In this document: positions 60,922 to 64,000 of the stretch, one piece after another
How positions within the stretch are numbered: position 1 is the first letter of the stretch
Layout of the letters: every line of letters starts with the position of its first letter
DNA from: Halobacillus locisalis
GTDB taxonomy: Bacteria; Bacillota; Bacilli; Bacillales; Halobacillaceae
DNA length: 64,000 nucleotides
Direction: 5' to 3'
Assembly (NCBI RefSeq): GCF_013694105.1
Contig: NZ_JACEFG010000004.1
Span: 1-64,000 of the forward strand
Translations under genes and position numbers: made by a program
Notes under the pieces: generated by a model
What the model was told of the DNA's origin: nothing
What the model saw: the letters and a program-made list of their open reading frames with translations, nothing else
The model's database searches: none

Positions 60922-63729
60922 TCACCTCTTAGTTTGGATAGTAGATACTTGCTTTTTAAATTCACTCGCTTCGATCGGTGGACTAAAGTAGAATCCTTGA
61001 ATCAAATGGCATCCTTTTTCACTGAGGTGATGGGCTTGCTCTTGTGTCTCGACACCTTCCGCAATGACGTCTAGTTGTAAGCTTTTGGCAAGCGTAATGA
61101 TGGTATCTGTGATGGCTGCGTTACTCGAGTTGGTCGTAATGTCATCGATAAAGGATTTATCAATTTTCAATGTGTCAACAGGGAAGTCCTTTAAATAACC
61201 CAGAGAAGAATAGCCTGTTCCGAAGTCATCGATGGAAATATTAATGCCTAACTGCTTCAACTCATGGATTGTTGATAAGGTTCGTTCTGTGTTATGGATG
61301 ATCAGATTTTCTGTCAGTTCCAATTCAAGAAGGGCAGGAGGAACTTCAGTCTCTTCAAGTATTTCGGCCACAGTCGAAACGAGATTCTTCTGATTCAACT
61401 GTTGCGGCGAAAGATTTGCTGAAATGACGAAGTTCGTCATTCCCTCGTCGTACCATTCCTTCATCTGACGGCAGGACTCTCGAATGACCCACTCGCCGAG
61501 TGCTGCGATGATGCCTGTTTCTTCTGCTAGTGGGATGAATGTTTTTGGTGGAAGCAGTCCGTAGATCGGATGTTCCCAGCGGATAAGGGATTCCATACCG
61601 ATCACATTTCCTGTTCGCATATCGACTTTCGGCTGATAATGGAGCACAAATTCATTTCCGTGTTTCAAGGCTTTGAACAAGTCGTTCTCGAGTTTTATCT
61701 TCTCCAGTGAGTCGCTCTCGATATCGTTCGAATACATTTGGTATTGGTTACCGGCTCTTTCCTTCGCGCGGTACATGGCTAAGTCGGCATGCTTGATAAG
61801 TTGCTCTGCATTATGACCGTGTTCAGGGTAAATAGAGATACCGATACTTGTTTTCACTGAAATCTCCTGCTCATGAATATGGAACGGTGCCAGGAAGATG
61901 TCGAGAATCTCTTCTGTTATGGTCTGGACTTCTTCTACGTTTTCAATATTGGGGAGGAGGATGACGAATTCATCCCCGCCTTGTCTCGATACCGTTGCCT
62001 CTTTCGGAAGTGAGGCATCTAACCGATCGGCAACGATTTTAAGGACAGAATCCCCGAAGTTATGACCGAACGTATCGTTGATCTTCTTGAAACGATCCAA
62101 GTCCAAGAAAAGAATGGCCAGCGTCCGCTCTTGTGATTCTGCATAGGTTAGGGCCTGGTTCAAACGGTCTTGGAACAGCGTGCGGTTTGGGATATTCGTG
62201 ACGCTGTCGTAATAGGCGTGATATTTTATCTTTTCTTCCATCTGTTTTCTCGCTGTGACATCTTTGAACGTGACTACATGACCGACGATATCATGGTCGA
62301 TCAGTTGGGGGGTGATGACGTATTCTCCAGGGAACGTGGTGCCATCTTTCCTCAAAAAGTCCCGTTCCATTCGTTCGTGGATATGCTTCTCCACTTCAGT
62401 ACATAAGGCATTTTCATCCTCATTCTCTCTAACACCGTTAAAAATCTTACATAGAGAAAGACCGGTGACTTCGCTTTCTTCTGTATAACCGAGGAGTCGC
62501 TTGGCAGAGGCATTAGAGAACGTGATGTCCCCTTCCAAATCGATCCCGAAAATCCCTTCCCCGGCAGAGTCCAAGATCAATTCTTTTTCTTGGCTGACTT
62601 GCTTGAGGTCAGAGAAAGCCTCTTGCAACTCTTGGTTTTTCTTCCGCACTTCAAACGTACGGTCTTGAATGATCAACTCCTGTTTCTCCATATAAATCAA
62701 GTTGAATAGAACGGGTGCGGTCGCATCGACTATGGATTCCGCTAACTGCCTTTGGGAGTTGTTATAGATGCGTGCGCCCTTTGTGAATGTCGCGACAGAT
62801 AGAATGCCGAGAGTTTCACCCATGGCAATCAAAGGGAGTAGGTACATCCCTTGGATATTGAAGTGTTGGCAGATGATTTTATCTGGACGGGGATCCGTAT
62901 GGACATCAGGTATTAAAATGGGACTTTTGCTTGATATGACTTCTTGCATAAGTGGGTCATCTTGAAAACGTACTTGCAGATGCGTAAGCGATTCTTTCCA
63001 CGCTTCTTCGGACCAGGAACTGTTCGCACTCATACTCGTCGGTTCAATTTGCTGTTCCGCGACCGGGTCTAAGAAATGAGCGGCGATATTGTGATTATCG
63101 AGAACGGTTCCTAAATAATTGAAGCAGACATTGAGCGCTTCTTGAATGGAAGAGCTGAATGATAGTTCACGGGTCACGTTTAGGAGCAATTGTTTTTCGG
63201 AGATCAATTTCTCTTTGCGTGTTAAGTTGTTTGCGTTTCGAATGGCTACAGCAGCCATGTTGATGTAGGCTTGGATGGATTCAATTTCAGAATCGGTTAA
63301 ATCCATTGGAATTCCATAGTCAAATAGAAAAGCGAGTCCGTACAAATGATCTTCATACGTGACGGGAGCCACAAGAAGAGAGGTGATTTTGAATGCTTCG
63401 ATGGCTCGTCGATCAGGGCGATCGTCCTTTGACGTATCCGGAATGTAGATGGCTTCACCTGTTTCGATGACCTCCTTGGCGAGGTGGTCTTGTTCAGGGT
63501 CAATGATATGCATATCCAACGTCATGCCATTCAACGTTTCTGGCTTGCCGACATAGCCGCGATATGTTCCATCGTCTTGTGGTAAATAGATGCCGACCGA
63601 ATCACATTGGACAATTTCTTCTGATATGGCTGCCACTACATGCTGTAAAACTTCGCGTAAATCGAGCTTGGTATTAATGAGTTTTGTGATTTGCGCAAGG
63701 CGTGAATACCTTGTTTGTTCATCAGCCAC
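60922..63729 (-). CDS. GAF-GAF-PAS-GGDEF-EAL cyclic di-GMP protein
   Basis: A 935-aa soluble bifunctional sensor. Two GAF domains (about 10-160 and 185-345), a coiled stretch, a PAS domain (about 380-490), a diguanylate cyclase domain with intact GGDEF (584-588) and a phosphodiesterase domain with ESL in place of EAL (713-715) but retaining DDFGTGYSSL and AEGVETQ. Both activities look possible. GTG 63729 is chosen for GGAGG 8 nt upstream; ATG 63774 has no RBS. First gene of the operon with the TPP enzyme. Confidence 0.87.
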   Translation of the reverse strand: MADEQTRYSRLAQITKLINTKLDLREVLQHVVAAISEEIVQCDSVGIYLPQDDGTYRGYVGKPETLNGMTLDMHIIDPEQDHLAKEVIETGEAIYIPDTSKDDRPDRRAIEAFKITSLLVAPVTYEDHLYGLAFLFDYGIPMDLTDSEIESIQAYINMAAVAIRNANNLTRKEKLISEKQLLLNVTRELSFSSSIQEALNVCFNYLGTVLDNHNIAAHFLDPVAEQQIEPTSMSANSSWSEEAWKESLTHLQVRFQDDPLMQEVISSKSPILIPDVHTDPRPDKIICQHFNIQGMYLLPLIAMGETLGILSVATFTKGARIYNNSQRQLAESIVDATAPVLFNLIYMEKQELIIQDRTFEVRKKNQELQEAFSDLKQVSQEKELILDSAGEGIFGIDLEGDITFSNASAKRLLGYTEESEVTGLSLCKIFNGVRENEDENALCTEVEKHIHERMERDFLRKDGTTFPGEYVITPQLIDHDIVGHVVTFKDVTARKQMEEKIKYHAYYDSVTNIPNRTLFQDRLNQALTYAESQERTLAILFLDLDRFKKINDTFGHNFGDSVLKIVADRLDASLPKEATVSRQGGDEFVILLPNIENVEEVQTITEEILDIFLAPFHIHEQEISVKTSIGISIYPEHGHNAEQLIKHADLAMYRAKERAGNQYQMYSNDIESDSLEKIKLENDLFKALKHGNEFVLHYQPKVDMRTGNVIGMESLIRWEHPIYGLLPPKTFIPLAEETGIIAALGEWVIRESCRQMKEWYDEGMTNFVISANLSPQQLNQKNLVSTVAEILEETEVPPALLELELTENLIIHNTERTLSTIHELKQLGINISIDDFGTGYSSLGYLKDFPVDTLKIDKSFIDDITTNSSNAAITDTIITLAKSLQLDVIAEGVETQEQAHHLSEKGCHLIQGFYFSPPIEASEFKKQVSTIQTKR

Positions 63730-63817
63730 GACAAAAACCTCCAATGACTTTTGTATTTGGTTACACTTCGACATTTTCTGGAAAAGTCCTTCAATTAGTA
63801 GGGTGTTTTTCTTCCAT

Positions 63818-63858
63818 CATAAAAAAATAGCACAAAAGGATGGCTTCTGTGCTATTTT
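63818..63858 (-). terminator. Terminator of the transporter gene at the window end
   Basis: AAAATAGCACA/TGTGCTATTTT stem; on the minus strand the T tract is TTTTTTT. Confidence 0.82.
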
Positions 63859-63864
63859 ATGGAA

Positions 63865-64000
63865 CTAGAGTAAGTTGATGATGGTTCCACCAGCGAGACC
63901 GATAAGCACAATCGCCCAAGCGGGTACTTTAAAGAAGTGAAGAAGGGCAAATAAGAATGCTGCTAGGGCAAAGTCGCCTCCATTTTCAACGGAACTTGTA
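63865..64000 (-). CDS. Membrane transporter C-terminus, possibly chromate transporter (partial)
   Basis: The minus strand reads GGDFALAAFLFALLHFF then KVPAWAIVLIGLAGG and ends TIINLL, stop at 63865-63867. Two hydrophobic segments and the KVPxWxxVL-G-AGG pattern resemble the end of CHR-family chromate transporters. The gene is cut by the window edge, so this is tentative. Confidence 0.45.
   Translation of the reverse strand, partial: TSSVENGGDFALAAFLFALLHFFKVPAWAIVLIGLAGGTIINLL

Overview
The window is low-GC Gram-positive chromosomal DNA from a spore-forming Bacillaceae. Supporting marks are a sigW-rsiW-cdaA-cdaR-glmM-glmS block in Bacillus order, a glmS ribozyme, a Spo0E-like phosphatase, a SleB-like hydrolase and AAGGAGG-type ribosome binding sites. 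A moderately halophilic genus such as Halobacillus, Pontibacillus or Thalassobacillus is my inference, suggested mainly by an AblB-type acetyltransferase. No phage, transposase, integrase or CRISPR array was seen.

Layout. 1-1317: the tail of an rRNA operon (5S) and ten tRNAs, closed by a terminator. 1568-10488: arginase, a Spo0E-like gene, the sigma-W pair, the c-di-AMP cyclase pair, and glmM and glmS for amino-sugar supply to the wall, with glmS behind its ribozyme. 10523-12358: two unknown membrane genes and a small phospholipase-A2-like protein. 12424-16070: two back-to-back arsenic modules, arsR-arsP-small Cys protein on the minus strand and arsR-arsB-arsC on the plus strand, each with its own palindromic operators. 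16257-24420: a frameshifted DUF4003 gene with a methyltransferase, assorted enzymes, and cydDC behind a Rex-type operator. 24500-36561: mostly single-gene units (MBL hydrolase, AblB, flavodoxin, a c-di-GMP riboswitch in front of a chemotaxis receptor, dehydrogenases, a mini carbonic-anhydrase-like protein, an HTH regulator beside a frameshifted MFS gene, a DAO oxidoreductase). 36855-45265: a PfpI-like protein, a czrA-type regulator with a Zn/Cd P-type ATPase, a divergent MurE-like ligase, an HD hydrolase, a RibF paralogue and an aldo/keto reductase. 45349-53213: NERD protein, UvsE, a Crp/Fnr regulator, OsmC, SleB-like hydrolase, a frameshifted alanine symporter and a flavin reductase. 53380-57143: a GntR-ABC-permease-ECF sigma operon. 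57262-64000: small membrane proteins, a PCYCGC lipoprotein, a TPP enzyme behind a large GGDEF-EAL protein, and the tail of a possible chromate transporter.

Shared themes are envelope stress and wall supply (sigW, c-di-AMP, glmM/S), metal and metalloid resistance (three ArsR-family regulators, ArsP, ArsB, ArsC, CadA-type ATPase) and c-di-GMP (one riboswitch, one GGDEF-EAL protein).

The least explained material is intergenic. Three arrays of a TTCGGACA or TTCGACA core repeat at 21-bp steps (16087-16175, 19595-19766, 36665-36794); the two longer ones each contain a single 19-bp step and end in GGACACCCA. A separate array has an exact 20-bp period built on GAGCGCTC (46321-46580). A dispersed palindromic element has a conserved core but arms that differ between copies while staying complementary within each copy (4313-4440, 4565-4683, 50887-51007, with a remnant at 50751-50781). 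Three genes carry apparent one-base deletions, which could be real decay or assembly errors.
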